A stretch of DNA of 64,000 bases. It comes from an uncultured Pseudomonadota bacterium. Its GTDB lineage: Bacteria; Pseudomonadota; Gammaproteobacteria; Steroidobacterales; Steroidobacteraceae. The notes beneath the pieces were generated by a model. The model had not been told where the DNA came from, ran no database searches, and was given only the letters and a program-made list of their open reading frames with translations. This document shows positions 8,510 to 17,590 of this stretch, in pieces; the first letter of the stretch is position 1; every line of letters starts with the position of its first letter. The DNA lies in the NCBI GenBank assembly GCA_903828595.1, contig CAIKMS010000026.1, positions 120,330 through 184,329 of the forward strand, read 5' to 3'. The translations under genes were made by a program, and so were the position numbers.

Positions 8510-10261
8510 ATGAAACTGTCTGTTCATCACCGAACTGTCGTTGTAGCCTTCGGCCTGCTGTTGGCCTGCCTTCCAGCACTCACCCTAGCGGCGAAGTCAC
8601 CCTCCTCAAAGGTTTCTGTGACATTTTCGACCTCGCTGGCCGGGCAGGCTCAGGACGGTCGACTGATCCTTCTACTTAGCCATGATGGTAAACGCGAGCC
8701 GCGTGAACACGTGGAGCCTAACGAAGCTTTGGATTCACCTTTCATCTTTGGCCTAAACGTTGATCAATGGGCGCCCCGCTCAGTTGCCGTGCTTGATGAC
8801 AAGGCCTTTGGATGGCCGGCGGCTCGTTTGTCGGCGGTGCCGGCTGGGGATTATTTCTTACAAGTGGTGCTGAATCGTTATGAGGTTTATCACCTGGCGG
8901 ACGGACGCGTCCTCAAGCTGCCACCGGATCAGGGTGAGGGGCAGCATTGGGGTTCCAAGCCGGGCAATTTTTACAGCACGCCGGTCAAAGTACACATCGA
9001 TTCGTCACACCCTTTAAGTCTTGCCGTCGCTCTCGACAAGGTGATCCCGCCGATCAAGCGAAAGGCAGACACGGAATTCGTGCGGCATGTCCGCATTCGC
9101 AGCGAATTACTTTCTAAATTTTGGGGCCGGGACGTCTTTATCGGTGCCCATGTGCTGCTGCCAAAGGACTTTGAGGCCCATCCGCAGGCGCGATTCCCGT
9201 TGATGGTATTCCAAGGACATTATCCTGATGACATTAGCGAGTTTCGCACCACCCCGCCGGATGCGGAGTTGAAGCCGGTGTACTCCACACGTTTTCATCT
9301 GGAGGCCTACAATAAAATCGAGCAGCAAGAGGCCTACAATTTTTATAAAAAATGGATCTCGGCGGATTTCCCTCGCTTCTTAGTGATCGAAATTGAACAC
9401 GCCACACCCTATTTTGATGATAGCTATGCGGTTAATTCGGCCAACGTGGGTCCGTACGGCGATGCGATTAACTTTGAACTCATCCCAGAAATCGAAAAGC
9501 GCTTCCGAGGGATTGGGCAAGGATGGGCGCGCTTTACCTACGGTGGTTCTACTGGTGGTTGGGAGGCCTTAGCCTCTCAGGTGTTTTATCCTGATAATTA
9601 CAATGGGGCGTTTGCGGCATGCCCGGATCCGATCGACTTCCGAGCGTATACCCTGATAAACCTCTATGAAGACAAGAACGCCTACACGCTGGTCGGGGAC
9701 GCAGCCACCGTTGAGCGCCCGGCTTTCAGAAACTACTTAGGTGAAGTATTTACCACCCAGCGTGATTCAAACTACATGGAGCTTGCTCAAGGAGATCGAA
9801 GCCGTTCCGGTGGACAGTACGATATTTGGCAGGCGGTTTTTTCGCCGGTAGGGAAGGATGGCTACCCGAAACCAATTTTTGACAAAGTCAGTGGTGATAT
9901 TGATCCAGCGGTTGCCGCTTATTGGAAAGAGCATTTTGATCTGTCTTATATCATCGCACGTGACTGGGCGACTTTAGCGCCAAAGCTTAAGGGTAAAATT
10001 CATATTTACGTTGGTAGTGCTGACAACTATTTTCTCAACGATTCGGTCTATTTCGCTCAAGAACGGCTGGAGTCTTTGCAGCCTGCATACGAAGGTGAGG
10101 TCGCTTACGGCGAGCGCGCGGAGCATTGTTGGAATGGGGACCCTCATCAGCCTAATGCCTATTCCCGATTGCATTACAACTTTCAGTATCTGCCGAAGAT
10201 TCTCAAACGTATTGCTGACAGTGCTCCCGAGGGCGCCGATCTGACCAGCTGGCGTTATTGA
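8510..10261 (+). CDS. Exported esterase-like protein of unknown substrate
   Basis: A 583-residue protein with a clear signal peptide (hydrophobic core VVVAFGLLLACLPALTLAA). The first 200 residues look like a beta-rich domain with no motif I recognise. The C-terminal half resembles the putative esterase family (PF00756, enterochelin-esterase-like): the likely nucleophile serine is in TYGGSTGGWEAL near residue 350 and a candidate histidine is in GERAEHCWNGDP near residue 540. GAGGA precedes the ATG by eight bases. It follows the alpha/beta hydrolase by 30 bases. Hydrolysis of an ester or siderophore-like compound is a guess; only the fold and export are supported. Confidence 0.7.
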   Translation: MKLSVHHRTVVVAFGLLLACLPALTLAAKSPSSKVSVTFSTSLAGQAQDGRLILLLSHDGKREPREHVEPNEALDSPFIFGLNVDQWAPRSVAVLDDKAFGWPAARLSAVPAGDYFLQVVLNRYEVYHLADGRVLKLPPDQGEGQHWGSKPGNFYSTPVKVHIDSSHPLSLAVALDKVIPPIKRKADTEFVRHVRIRSELLSKFWGRDVFIGAHVLLPKDFEAHPQARFPLMVFQGHYPDDISEFRTTPPDAELKPVYSTRFHLEAYNKIEQQEAYNFYKKWISADFPRFLVIEIEHATPYFDDSYAVNSANVGPYGDAINFELIPEIEKRFRGIGQGWARFTYGGSTGGWEALASQVFYPDNYNGAFAACPDPIDFRAYTLINLYEDKNAYTLVGDAATVERPAFRNYLGEVFTTQRDSNYMELAQGDRSRSGGQYDIWQAVFSPVGKDGYPKPIFDKVSGDIDPAVAAYWKEHFDLSYIIARDWATLAPKLKGKIHIYVGSADNYFLNDSVYFAQERLESLQPAYEGEVAYGERAEHCWNGDPHQPNAYSRLHYNFQYLPKILKRIADSAPEGADLTSWRY

Positions 10262-10304
10262 TTGTTTATAAGCGGTCGTTTACGGCTTCAGCCGGAGTGG
10301 TCTC

Positions 10305-11738
10305 GTGGCTGAATTAGCCCGAGCTGTGATGGTCTGCGGGACTCATAGTGGTGCCGGCAAGAGCTTACTGACCACGGCGCTGGCTCGTTGGTATGCTCGT
10401 GCGGGGTATCGAGTGGCTCCGTTTAAAGCGCAGAACATGAGTAATAATGCGCGCGTGGTTGCCCAAGGTGAAATTGGTAGCGCCCAGTATTTTCAGGCGC
10501 TAGCGGCTCAATGTGTCCCTGATGTGCGGATGAATCCGGTGCTCTTAAAGCCGGAGGCTGACACCCGAAGCCAGGTGGTTTTATTGGGCGAAGTGAGCGA
10601 TCGGCTATCCGTGATGCCATGGCGTGAGCGCTCGGCTGTGGTGTGGAGCACCGTTCAGGATAGCCTGCGTTCGCTGCGTGAGCAGTACGATCTTGTGGTG
10701 ATTGAGGGTGCCGGCTCACCCGCTGAAATTAATCTTCAGGCTAGCGATATCGTCAACATGCGTGTTGCTGTTGAAGCCAACGCCGCTACGCTAATTGTGT
10801 CGGATATCGATCGTGGCGGCGCCTTCGCGCATTTGTACGGGACTTACTGGTTAATTCCACCGGAGCAGCGTTGTCTAATCCGAGGGTTCGTGCTGAATAA
10901 ATTTCGGGGCGATGTGTCGTTGTTATCGCCAGCCCCGGAGGAACTTGAGCGCTTGACTGGGGTACCTACGCTGGGGGTCTTGCCGATGTGGCGTGACCAT
11001 GGGTTACCCGAGGAAGATGGTGTCTTCGACGTCACGCAATCATTAGCTGGTTTTTCGATTGTTATTGTGGCCTATCCGCGCATTAGCAATTTGGATGAGT
11101 TTGCTGCTTTAAGCCGTATCCCGGGGGTGTCAGTGTGCTGGGCTCGACGCGCTGAGACGGTTTTACATGCCGATCTTCTTATATTACCGGGCTCCAAGCA
11201 TGTAGCTGCCGATCTTCAATGGCTGCGGCAGACGGGTATCGATCAAGCTATCGTGGCCTACGCTAAGTTAGGAAAGCCAATCTTAGGGGTTTGCGGTGGT
11301 CTGCAAATGCTAGGCCGCGATCTACTCGATCCTCACGGCGTCGAAGGTGCCGGCGAGGGGCTGGGACTGATGGAGTTAAGGACCGTTTATGCGCGCGAAA
11401 AAAAGACCAGTAGGGGGTCGTTTCAGTTCACCGAACTGTCCGGTTTTTGGGGTTGCCTAACGGGCGTTCAATTTGACGCCTACGAAATCCGCTACGGTGT
11501 TACCGACCGATTGGCGGGAGTATCGTCGGCTAACCTAAATCTGGCTCTGGCCGGTGGTGTGGGTTGGATTTCGGGCCAGATCCTGGCGGTTTATACGCAT
11601 GGGCTTTTTGAAAATAGCGCCGTGCTGGCGGCCTTGTTCGGTCATTCGGTTCCAAATTTAGATGACACGCTTGACGGGTTAGCCGATTTTGTCGATCAGC
11701 ATTTAGGCTCGGCTGTCTTGGAAAAGCTCCTAGGCTAG
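10305..11738 (+). CDS. cobQ: Cobyric acid synthase
   Basis: A 477-residue protein of full family length. The N-terminal dethiobiotin-synthetase-like domain opens MVCGTHSGAGKSLL and contains APFKAQNMSNNARV; the C-terminal glutamine amidotransferase domain has the catalytic cysteine in ILGVCGGLQMLG (about residue 330) and the histidine in YTHGLFEN. CobQ amidates four carboxyl side chains of adenosyl-cobyrinic a,c-diamide in cobalamin synthesis or salvage. The start is GTG with CGGAG about nine bases upstream. No other cob/cbi gene, B12 transporter or recognisable cobalamin riboswitch lies in the window, so this copy is separated from the rest of the pathway. Confidence 0.95.
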   Translation: MAELARAVMVCGTHSGAGKSLLTTALARWYARAGYRVAPFKAQNMSNNARVVAQGEIGSAQYFQALAAQCVPDVRMNPVLLKPEADTRSQVVLLGEVSDRLSVMPWRERSAVVWSTVQDSLRSLREQYDLVVIEGAGSPAEINLQASDIVNMRVAVEANAATLIVSDIDRGGAFAHLYGTYWLIPPEQRCLIRGFVLNKFRGDVSLLSPAPEELERLTGVPTLGVLPMWRDHGLPEEDGVFDVTQSLAGFSIVIVAYPRISNLDEFAALSRIPGVSVCWARRAETVLHADLLILPGSKHVAADLQWLRQTGIDQAIVAYAKLGKPILGVCGGLQMLGRDLLDPHGVEGAGEGLGLMELRTVYAREKKTSRGSFQFTELSGFWGCLTGVQFDAYEIRYGVTDRLAGVSSANLNLALAGGVGWISGQILAVYTHGLFENSAVLAALFGHSVPNLDDTLDGLADFVDQHLGSAVLEKLLG

Positions 11739-11825
11739 CCGATGAACGGCAAAGTTTTTAGCTTGGTTTTTACCAATTCCATCGATTTGTTTAAAGTGTC
11801 GCCACCCTGTTACGAGCACTGAGTT

Positions 11826-13199
11826 ATGCCTGAGTCCGGTAACGTTATTGTGATTATAGGTGCTGGCTTCTCGGGGACCTGTACCACCATTCATTTGCTT
11901 CGCCAATTAAGCGAGCCAGTGCAGGTGGTTTTGCTGGAGAAGTTGCCGGATCTGGCCCGCGGAATCGCCTACGCTAAGCGTGATTTTCCTTACCGTTTGA
12001 ACGTACCTGCACCGCGTATGTCCCTAGAACCCGATGCGCCAAATGATTTCTATCAGTGGGCCTTACACAGGCGGCCGGACTTACACGTTGATGAGTTTGT
12101 TGAGCGTGAGTTTTACGGTGACTATCTAGAGGAGCGTCTTCAACAGGCGATTGCTTCTGCAGCGGCGGGCGTGAGCTTTTTGCACCGGCGCTGCACGGTT
12201 GAAAAACTGCAAGCCGATGGTATGGGTCGATTTTCTGTACAGCTGGGTGATTCCAAGTCCATGGTGGCCGATACGGTCGTCATTGCCACCGGCCATCCTC
12301 CGGCTAATGAGCTGGTCAGCGGGACCGCCGATCTGATGCAGTCCGGCACAGCGACAGCCGCTGCGATTTTGCAGCAGGGCGATCCCGAATTGCCTATTTT
12401 CTTCATTGGCACGGGCCTAACCACGGTCGATATGGTGCTGGCGGTGAGCAGCCAACGTCCCCAACGCGCTATGCATGCGTTATCCAGGCACGGCCTGTTG
12501 CCGTTGTCCGAAGTGTTAACACCGGTGTCACGCGGCGCTTTGGGTGCGTTGCCCTCGTCGACGGTGCAAGGATTAAGCAGCCTACAGATGATGCGATGGT
12601 TGCGGCAGGCGGCCGCACAGGAACTCAGCCAGGGCGGTGACTGGCAGGATGTTGTCACTAAATTAAGACCCAGTATTCCCTTCGTTTGGGCCGGCTGGTC
12701 GGTTGCCGAGCGGCGCCGGTTTTTACGCCACGCGCGGCCTTATTGGGACATCCATCGGCACCGGATCCCCGCCGATGTTGCAACCCAAGTGCAGTCTTGT
12801 TTGGACTCCGGGCAGTTGAAGGTACATGCCGGGCGTGTGTTGGGGGTGCAAAGCAACTCGCGCGGCGTCGAGGTGACCTGGCAGCGGCGGTCGGGTGATT
12901 CACAGACGATGACGGTGGCCCAGGTCATTAACTGTACCGGTGCAAACTACAACGTGCGGCAAGTCGCCGACCCGCTGTGGCGCTCCTTGCTCGCACAGGG
13001 TTTGGCCGTCGCAGACGAATTAAAGATGGGCATACTCACGGACCCTAATGGTCGAGTCATCGCCGAGGATGGCAAAATCAACAAGCGGTTGTACTACGTA
13101 GGCCCGCTCATGCGAGCCAGCCATTTTGAGGCGACCGCGGTTCCCGAATTACGCGTCATTGCCGCACGCGTAGCGGCAATGATCGCTCAAAGTTGTTAA
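11826..13199 (+). CDS. FAD/NAD(P)-binding oxidoreductase (YdhS-like, PF13454)
   Basis: A 457-residue flavoprotein-like sequence. The dinucleotide-binding motif is VIIGAGFSGTCTTIHLL at the N-terminus; ARGIAYAKRDFPYRLNVPA followed by MSLEPD is the hallmark of the NAD_binding_9 family, and TVVIATGHPP and VINCTGANYN are the further nucleotide-contact strands. Members are poorly characterised; some are linked to hydroxyacyl or sulfur oxidation. No signal peptide, so cytoplasmic. It lies 88 bases after cobQ and 50 bases before a small cupin. The function is not known. Confidence 0.8.
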   Translation: MPESGNVIVIIGAGFSGTCTTIHLLRQLSEPVQVVLLEKLPDLARGIAYAKRDFPYRLNVPAPRMSLEPDAPNDFYQWALHRRPDLHVDEFVEREFYGDYLEERLQQAIASAAAGVSFLHRRCTVEKLQADGMGRFSVQLGDSKSMVADTVVIATGHPPANELVSGTADLMQSGTATAAAILQQGDPELPIFFIGTGLTTVDMVLAVSSQRPQRAMHALSRHGLLPLSEVLTPVSRGALGALPSSTVQGLSSLQMMRWLRQAAAQELSQGGDWQDVVTKLRPSIPFVWAGWSVAERRRFLRHARPYWDIHRHRIPADVATQVQSCLDSGQLKVHAGRVLGVQSNSRGVEVTWQRRSGDSQTMTVAQVINCTGANYNVRQVADPLWRSLLAQGLAVADELKMGILTDPNGRVIAEDGKINKRLYYVGPLMRASHFEATAVPELRVIAARVAAMIAQSC

Positions 13200-13248
13200 T
13201 TCATATTCTGTAATTTATTCATATCGCATTAATTAATAAGGAATTTAA

Positions 13249-13608
13249 ATGACCATCACTCACATACCTGCCGCTGCCCAGATCCCCATTGCTCAGTTTG
13301 AGGTCGGTGGTACGCCTAAGGCTTCAGGCTCCTTGCCCACGCCAACTTTGGCAACCCATGAGGCTTTTAGCGCGCCAGGTGACGCGGTGTCGACGGGTGT
13401 TTGGGAAGCAACGCCGGGAACCTTCGTTCGGGCGATTATGGATGCCGAGTTCAGTCACTTTGTCGCCGGGCATGCAACATTCACGACCGAGGACGGGCGT
13501 AGTTTCGAGTTTCGTGCCGGGGATGCGGTTTACTTCCCGCCTTTCTCCCGCGGCGTTTGGACGGTACACCAGACCACTCGAAAGACGTACTGCATCTGGA
13601 AATCATAG
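13249..13608 (+). CDS. Small cupin-domain protein
   Basis: A 119-residue single-domain cupin of the Cupin_3 type (PF05899, EutQ-like). The core reads VWEATPGTFVRAIMDAEFSH, then HATFTTEDGRSFEFRAGD and YFPPFSRGVWTVHQTTRK. Such proteins bind or isomerise small ligands or act as companions of catabolic enzymes; no function can be set from sequence. AAGGAA lies seven bases before the ATG. A strong hairpin at 13623 probably ends this transcript. Confidence 0.8.
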   Translation: MTITHIPAAAQIPIAQFEVGGTPKASGSLPTPTLATHEAFSAPGDAVSTGVWEATPGTFVRAIMDAEFSHFVAGHATFTTEDGRSFEFRAGDAVYFPPFSRGVWTVHQTTRKTYCIWKS

Positions 13609-13622
13609 TCTGTAAGTCGGCG

Positions 13623-13655
13623 CAACCCGCATGCTGCGATGCCGCATGCGGGTTG
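13623..13655 (+). terminator. Hairpin after the cupin gene
   Basis: CAACCCGCATGC and GCATGCGGGTTG form a perfect 12-base stem with a nine-base loop, beginning 15 bases after the cupin stop codon. There is no clear T tract behind it, so it may stop transcription with help from other factors or stabilise the 3' end. Confidence 0.55.
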
Positions 13656-13803
13656 TGAATCTCGTCGTTCCAGTTCAACAAAATTGCCCCTAATACGCTC
13701 TGATCTTGGGGGGGGCATGCCGTACTATAAGCGCTCCGCTTTCCCTTGCGGCATGACGGCGCCAGTGTTGGCGCATTCGCGCTGTCTCACGAGGATTGAT
13801 TGA

Positions 13804-14928
13804 ATGCTGCGACGTTTGTTAGGTGTATGGGCTGTGATCGCGATCGTGTTGACCCAACCCGTCGTCGCCGCGCCCAAAGCCGCGTTGACCGGTCGGACTC
13901 GCAACGTGGTGCTCATTGTCTGCGATGGAGTGCGCTGGCAGGAGGTGTTCACGGGGGCTGATCCCACGTTGCTCAATGAAGAAAGTGGTGGCAGTTGGAC
14001 GCCAATTTCGGAGCTGCGCTCCCGCTATTGGAATGATTCCGTTGAGTCCAGGCGCGCGCTACTCATGCCCTTCCTTTGGGGAACGATTGCCCGTGACGGG
14101 GTTATATTTGGAAACCAAGGCAAAGGCAGCGTCGCACAAGTCACTAACCCCATGTGGTTTTCCTATCCGGGCTATAACGAGATGTCGGTCGGCGTTGCAG
14201 ATCCGAACATCGATAGCAACGAATTTGGTCCCAACCCTAACCGCACGGTTTTTGAGTGGCTCAATACGCTGCCGGATTTGCACGGGCAGGTCGAAATCTT
14301 CGGAACTTGGAGTGTTTTTCACGACATCTTTAACGAGGGGCGCAGCCAGCTACCCGTGCGGTCGGGGAAGACTCTGGTGGACGAGAAGGATCGAAGTGTT
14401 GCCGGTGTGCAGCTTAAAGAGTTGTATGAGACCACGAGTCGCCTCGAGGGGGATGACCCTTATGATTCGTTCTTACATATTGCGCTGCGTGAGCATCTAA
14501 AAAAGCATCACCCACGGGTCCTGTTCGTAGGGTTCGGTGATACGGACAACTTTGCTCATATGGGTCGATACGATTTGCTACTGCAGGGTATGCATAGCGT
14601 GGATCAGTTTGTGGCTGATCTTTGGCGGCAAATGCAGTCGCTTCCCCAGTACCGAAATAAGACCACCTTCATCATCACCACCGATCACGGCCGCGGCGGC
14701 GGTCTTGTTGACTGGAAGGAACACGGCACTGAGCAGGCAGGTTCTGAAAATGTTTGGATCGCCGTTATGGGTCCGGATACACCGGCTCTGGGCGAGCGAA
14801 CCCAAACTGCGGCTGTCACTCAGGCCCAGATTGCCGCCAGCGTGGCGGCGGCAGTGGGTAAGGACTATCGTGCCGTGAGATCGCAGGTAGCCCCGGTACT
14901 GCCGGACATTTATCACGGCTCTCACTGA
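13804..14928 (+). CDS. Exported alkaline-phosphatase-superfamily hydrolase
   Basis: A 374-residue protein with a signal peptide (LLGVWAVIAIVLTQPVVAA). The mature part starts with VVLIVCDGVRWQEVF, the first metal-binding motif of the phosphatase/sulfatase superfamily; the probable nucleophile is the serine of NPMWFSYPGYNEM; and FVGFGDTDNFAHMGRYD with TTDHGRGG supply further metal ligands. The enzyme should hydrolyse a phosphate or sulfate ester, or a phosphodiester, outside the cytoplasm. Nothing shows which. GAGGA precedes the start. It is a single gene with about 195 bases in front of it. Confidence 0.82.
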   Translation: MLRRLLGVWAVIAIVLTQPVVAAPKAALTGRTRNVVLIVCDGVRWQEVFTGADPTLLNEESGGSWTPISELRSRYWNDSVESRRALLMPFLWGTIARDGVIFGNQGKGSVAQVTNPMWFSYPGYNEMSVGVADPNIDSNEFGPNPNRTVFEWLNTLPDLHGQVEIFGTWSVFHDIFNEGRSQLPVRSGKTLVDEKDRSVAGVQLKELYETTSRLEGDDPYDSFLHIALREHLKKHHPRVLFVGFGDTDNFAHMGRYDLLLQGMHSVDQFVADLWRQMQSLPQYRNKTTFIITTDHGRGGGLVDWKEHGTEQAGSENVWIAVMGPDTPALGERTQTAAVTQAQIAASVAAAVGKDYRAVRSQVAPVLPDIYHGSH

Positions 14929-15076
14929 AGTTAAGCCGACGTCCAGTACCCAGAGGTTGAGCAGGTGCGGGCTTGGGCATGGAATCGTCATTGCTTGGAT
15001 TTGGGTAAATTTTTTTGTTTTTATTTAAGTTCGTTGCCCGTTTATAAAGACGGGGTAACCGGGAGAGAGATCACAG

Positions 15077-17545
15077 ATGAGCCTACCTACCAGCGCAAAC
15101 GTAGTAATCATTGGCGGCGGTGTTGCCGGCTGTTCTATTGCCTATCACCTGACCAAGCTGGGTATTCGTGACGTCGTTTTGTTGGAGCGTCGCCAGCTCA
15201 CGTGTGGCACGACCTGGCACGCAGCCGGTCTGGTCGGGCAACTACGCGCCACACGCAATCTCACGGAATTGGCGAAGTACACGGCCGATCTGTATCACTC
15301 GCTAGAGGCCGAGACCGGACAGGCTACGGGTTTTCGTCAAAACGGGTCCATTTCGGTTGCAAAAACTCATGCCCGTTTTGAGGAGTTAAAGCGCGGCGTG
15401 AGCATGGGGCGTATGTTCGGTCTGGACATGACGGTTTTGACCCCGGGCGAGATACGTGAGCGATGGCCGCTGCTCAAGGTCGATGATTTAGTCGGCGGTA
15501 TTTGGATCCCCAAAGACGGCCAGACCAATCCCATCGACACCACCCAAGCACTGGCTAAGGGCGCCAAAATGGGAGGCGCTAAGATTTTCGAGAACACCAA
15601 GGTTGAGCGTATCCGCGTGGAACGCGGTCGCGCCACGGGTGTGGAAACCGCGGAGGGCTTCATGAAAGCCGATACCGTGATTTTAGCTGGCGGTATGTGG
15701 TCGCGTGATTTCGCCGCAGCGGCCGGAGTTGCTGTGCCATTGCATGCGGCCGAACACTTTTACATCGTCACTGAGCCGTTGGCGGGGTTGCCTACTGGCC
15801 TACCGGTCCTGCGCGTCCAGGATGAATGCGCCTACTACAAAGAAGATGCCGGCAAGCTTCTCATGGGTTGTTTTGAGCCCGTTGCCAAGCCTTGGGGTAT
15901 GAAAGGTATATCCGAAGAGTTTTGCTTTGACACGTTGCCGGAGGATCACGAGCACTTCGAGCCAATTTTGACCGATGCCATTAATCGCGTACCGATCTTG
16001 GCGGATGCCGGTATCGCCCTGTTTTTTAATGGTCCCGAGAGCTTTACGCCGGACGACCGTTATTACATTGGCGAAACTCCGGAAGTTCGCGATCTGTTTG
16101 TGGCCACCGGCTTTAATTCGGTGGGCATTGCTGCAAGCGGTGGTGTGGGTAAGGTTGTCGCTCAGTGGGTAGTTGATCGCAAGCCGCCGATGGATCTGGC
16201 GGATGTGGATATTCGTCGCGTCATACCGTTTCAGGCTAACCGTAAGTACCTGCATGATCGCACGGTAGAAACGCTGGGTCTGTTGTATGCGATGCATTGG
16301 CCGTATTACCAGTACAAGACCGCACGCGGAGCCCGCAAGTCAGTTCTTCACGACCGGCTGATTGCCGCGGGCGCTTGCATGGGCGAAACGGCGGGCTGGG
16401 AGCGACCCAATTGGTACGGTGAGCCTGGATCCACGCCCAAGTACGAATACTCCTACGGACGGCAGAACTGGTTTGATGCTTGTCGCCAAGAAAGCCTTGC
16501 CGTGCGCGATGGCGTTGCCCTGTTTGATCAGGCTAGTTTTGCCAAGTTTATCGTTCAGGGCCGCGATGCTTGCCGCATCCTAAATTTTATGTCGACGTCA
16601 AACATTGATGTCGAGATTGGACGAGTGGTTTACACCCAATGGTTGAACGATGCTGCCGGCATCGAGGCGGATTTGACTATCACTCGCACCGGTGCCCAAG
16701 AGTTTTTGGTGGTGACCTCCGCAGTTTGCCAAACCCGGGATTTGGCTTGGTTGCGTCGCGCGATCGAGGCAGATTCGAGCGCGCACTGTTTTGTCACGGA
16801 CGTAACCGCCGGCATCGCCATGCTGGGCGTCATGGGTCCTAAGAGCCGTGATCTGTTACAGGCCTTATCCGGGGCGGATCTGTCCAATCAGGGTCATCCG
16901 TTTGGCTGGTCACGTGAGTTGGAGATTGGTTACGCCAAGGTGCGCGCCTCTCGAATTACCTACGTGGGTGAGCTCGGCTGGGAGTTGTATGTATCGGCGG
17001 AGTTTATTGCCGATGTGTTTGATCGCATCGTCGAGGCTGGAAAAGCTTTTGGCCTGAAGCATGCCGGCTATCACACGATGGGGGCCTGCCGGGTGGAGAA
17101 GGGGTACCGCCACTGGGGTCACGATATTGCCGATGAGGACACACCGCTGGAGTCCGGGCTAGGTTTCACGGTCGCGTGGGACAAGGCAGACGGGTTTCGT
17201 GGTCGTGACGCGTTGGTCGCGCAGCGTGGGCTTAAAGTTTTGCCAAAGCGATTAGTACAGGTTGCTTTATCGGGGGATCCGGAGAAATCGCCGCTGCTCT
17301 ATCACGAGGAGCCGATCTTACGTGATGGCGTTATTGTAGGCTCGATCAAATCAGGTGCTTTTGGGCATCGCGTTGGTCGGTCTCTGGGTATTGGATACGT
17401 TCATTTTGACGAGGGCGTTACTGCCGACTGGCTGGCAAGCGGCCGCTGGGAAGTGGAAGTCGCCTGCGAGCGGTATCCGGCCGAAGTTCAGTTCCAAGCC
17501 TGGTATGACCCTAAAAATGCGCGCATCAAAGCGGATGCGATTTAA
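15077..17545 (+). CDS. FAD/folate-dependent demethylating dehydrogenase (dimethylglycine/sarcosine dehydrogenase type), copy 1
   Basis: An 822-residue four-part protein: a DAO-type FAD domain (VVIIGGGVAGCSIAYHLT; residues 1-370), a short FAO_M linker domain, a GcvT-like folate domain (about 440-720) and its C-terminal barrel (to 815). CGTTWHAAGLVGQLRATRNL holds the histidine that binds FAD covalently in dimethylglycine dehydrogenase. Family members oxidise N-methyl groups of glycine derivatives and pass the one-carbon unit to tetrahydrofolate. GGGAGAGAG lies before the ATG. Followed after 45 bases by a second, divergent copy. Which methylated amine is used is not shown. Confidence 0.9.
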   Translation: MSLPTSANVVIIGGGVAGCSIAYHLTKLGIRDVVLLERRQLTCGTTWHAAGLVGQLRATRNLTELAKYTADLYHSLEAETGQATGFRQNGSISVAKTHARFEELKRGVSMGRMFGLDMTVLTPGEIRERWPLLKVDDLVGGIWIPKDGQTNPIDTTQALAKGAKMGGAKIFENTKVERIRVERGRATGVETAEGFMKADTVILAGGMWSRDFAAAAGVAVPLHAAEHFYIVTEPLAGLPTGLPVLRVQDECAYYKEDAGKLLMGCFEPVAKPWGMKGISEEFCFDTLPEDHEHFEPILTDAINRVPILADAGIALFFNGPESFTPDDRYYIGETPEVRDLFVATGFNSVGIAASGGVGKVVAQWVVDRKPPMDLADVDIRRVIPFQANRKYLHDRTVETLGLLYAMHWPYYQYKTARGARKSVLHDRLIAAGACMGETAGWERPNWYGEPGSTPKYEYSYGRQNWFDACRQESLAVRDGVALFDQASFAKFIVQGRDACRILNFMSTSNIDVEIGRVVYTQWLNDAAGIEADLTITRTGAQEFLVVTSAVCQTRDLAWLRRAIEADSSAHCFVTDVTAGIAMLGVMGPKSRDLLQALSGADLSNQGHPFGWSRELEIGYAKVRASRITYVGELGWELYVSAEFIADVFDRIVEAGKAFGLKHAGYHTMGACRVEKGYRHWGHDIADEDTPLESGLGFTVAWDKADGFRGRDALVAQRGLKVLPKRLVQVALSGDPEKSPLLYHEEPILRDGVIVGSIKSGAFGHRVGRSLGIGYVHFDEGVTADWLASGRWEVEVACERYPAEVQFQAWYDPKNARIKADAI

Positions 17546-17590
17546 GGGCTAACGAGAAATTTTTACAGTCTTCAGGGAGTGATTGGTTTG

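Noticed and set aside
12140..12658. Minus-strand open frame of 172 codons inside the FAD/NAD-binding oxidoreductase gene
   Set aside because: Shadow of a well supported gene; cysteine- and serine-rich product typical of antisense reading.
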